From: HK-STAS-PATE-2 sp035906575
GTDB lineage: Bacteria > Patescibacteriota > Patescibacteriia > 2-12-FULL-60-25
Assembly: GCA_035906575.1 (NCBI GenBank)
Contig: JAMIEW010000013.1
Location: 1 to 12,041 of the forward strand
Direction of reading: 5' to 3'
Length of the DNA: 12,041 nt
The translations under genes were made by a program, and so were the position numbers. Position 1 is the stretch's first letter; every line of letters starts with the position of its first letter. The notes beneath the pieces are model-generated. The model was not told the DNA's origin. It saw only the letters and a program-made list of their open reading frames with translations, and did no database searches. Shown here piece by piece: positions 11,816 through 12,041 of the stretch.

Positions 11816-12041
11816 TGAATTTCTTCGTGGATTCTGTTCAGTACGTATTCACCTTGAAAATCTTTCGGGATGACATGATAAGAATTTTCTAGCCAGACGA
11901 TTTCTTTTTGTTTTGATGCGAGAAGGTTATAGAGAATGATTGCTCCTTTTGGTACTGCTCGGTGATCGGTACGTGATTGAAAAATAAGGGTAGGTGTTTT
12001 TATTTTTGGCAGGATAGGACGTACGTTCTCAAGGCAATCAA
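11812..12041 (-). CDS. C-terminal part of an alpha/beta-hydrolase (carboxylesterase/monoacylglycerol-lipase type)
   Basis: A minus-strand frame open from the right edge to TAA (11814-11812) encodes 75 residues. LPKIKTPTLIFQSRTDHRAVP (10-30) is the strand and loop holding the catalytic Asp (SRTD, D25 of the fragment). KEIVWLENSYHVIPKDF (45-61) holds the catalytic His (H55), matching the LENSxHV pattern of Est30-like carboxylesterases. The nucleophile Ser and the N-terminus lie outside the window. Family members hydrolyse short-chain or monoacyl esters. The gene converges on the rhodanese gene with a 4-bp overlap of stop codons. Confidence 0.85.
   Translation of the reverse strand, partial: DCLENVRPILPKIKTPTLIFQSRTDHRAVPKGAIILYNLLASKQKEIVWLENSYHVIPKDFQGEYVLNRIHEEIH

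Noticed and set aside
1..12041. CRISPR arrays, tRNA or rRNA genes, phage genes, riboswitches
   Set aside because: I looked for regular direct repeats, cloverleaf-like sequences, rRNA motifs and long structured leaders on both strands and saw none; most leaders here are too short for a riboswitch.

Overview
The window is gene-dense bacterial chromosome of moderate GC content, with no gap over 300 bases without a gene. The best clue to the organism is the exported protein at 1861-2613. It joins an SH3b domain to two copies of a roughly 50-residue repeat (pattern LLRV..GEAWYV.P..G..YY.KDG..AYQ.MR..GLGI). From memory, this repeat is characteristic of Patescibacteria (CPR) of the Parcubacteria/Uhrbacteria type. 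The partial protein at the left edge also resembles small CPR envelope proteins. I therefore suggest a Patescibacteria-like organism. This is inference: there is no rRNA or other phylogenetic marker beyond engB.

Layout: (1) 2-982, + strand: the tail of an unrecognised protein, then a secreted helical-repeat protein. (2) 1092-1799, - strand: an FMN-reductase-like flavoprotein with four cysteines. (3) 1861-2613, + strand: the SH3b/repeat protein. (4) 2648-5687: a drug-response module. A 14-TM MFS exporter (- strand) diverges from a marR-VOC operon (+ strand) across a 72-bp spacer with interleaved promoters and a palindrome. (5) 5682-6461, - strand: a DUF817 membrane protein. (6) 6555-9453: two convergent FAD enzymes, one of the CrtI/retinol-saturase type and one of the PPOX/amine-oxidase type. 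(7) 9546-10310, + strand: a TipA-like MerR regulator with a textbook 19-bp-spacer promoter. (8) 10341-10913, - strand: the ribosome-assembly GTPase EngB. (9) 10983-11432, - strand: a STAS-like protein. (10) 11519-11815, + strand: a rhodanese. (11) 11812-12041, - strand: the C-terminal end of an alpha/beta-hydrolase esterase.

Gene direction alternates almost strictly, so most genes are monocistronic with their own promoter. Four of the convergent pairs share a symmetrical hairpin terminator, and two of these hairpins contain both stop codons. Several genes have a -10-like motif (often TGnTAnnnT) ending exactly 6 nt before the ATG and no Shine-Dalgarno sequence, which predicts leaderless mRNAs. 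The gene with a clear 27-nt leader (the STAS-like gene) does have a Shine-Dalgarno sequence.

The most unusual feature is the C-terminus of the MFS exporter. After the last membrane helix there is a linker and then a roughly 115-residue domain whose motif order follows IS200/IS605 TnpA (Y1, HUH fold). It keeps the catalytic-Tyr and Gln positions but has lost the first His of the HUH motif. A drug exporter fused to a domesticated transposase-fold domain is the best candidate here for something undescribed.
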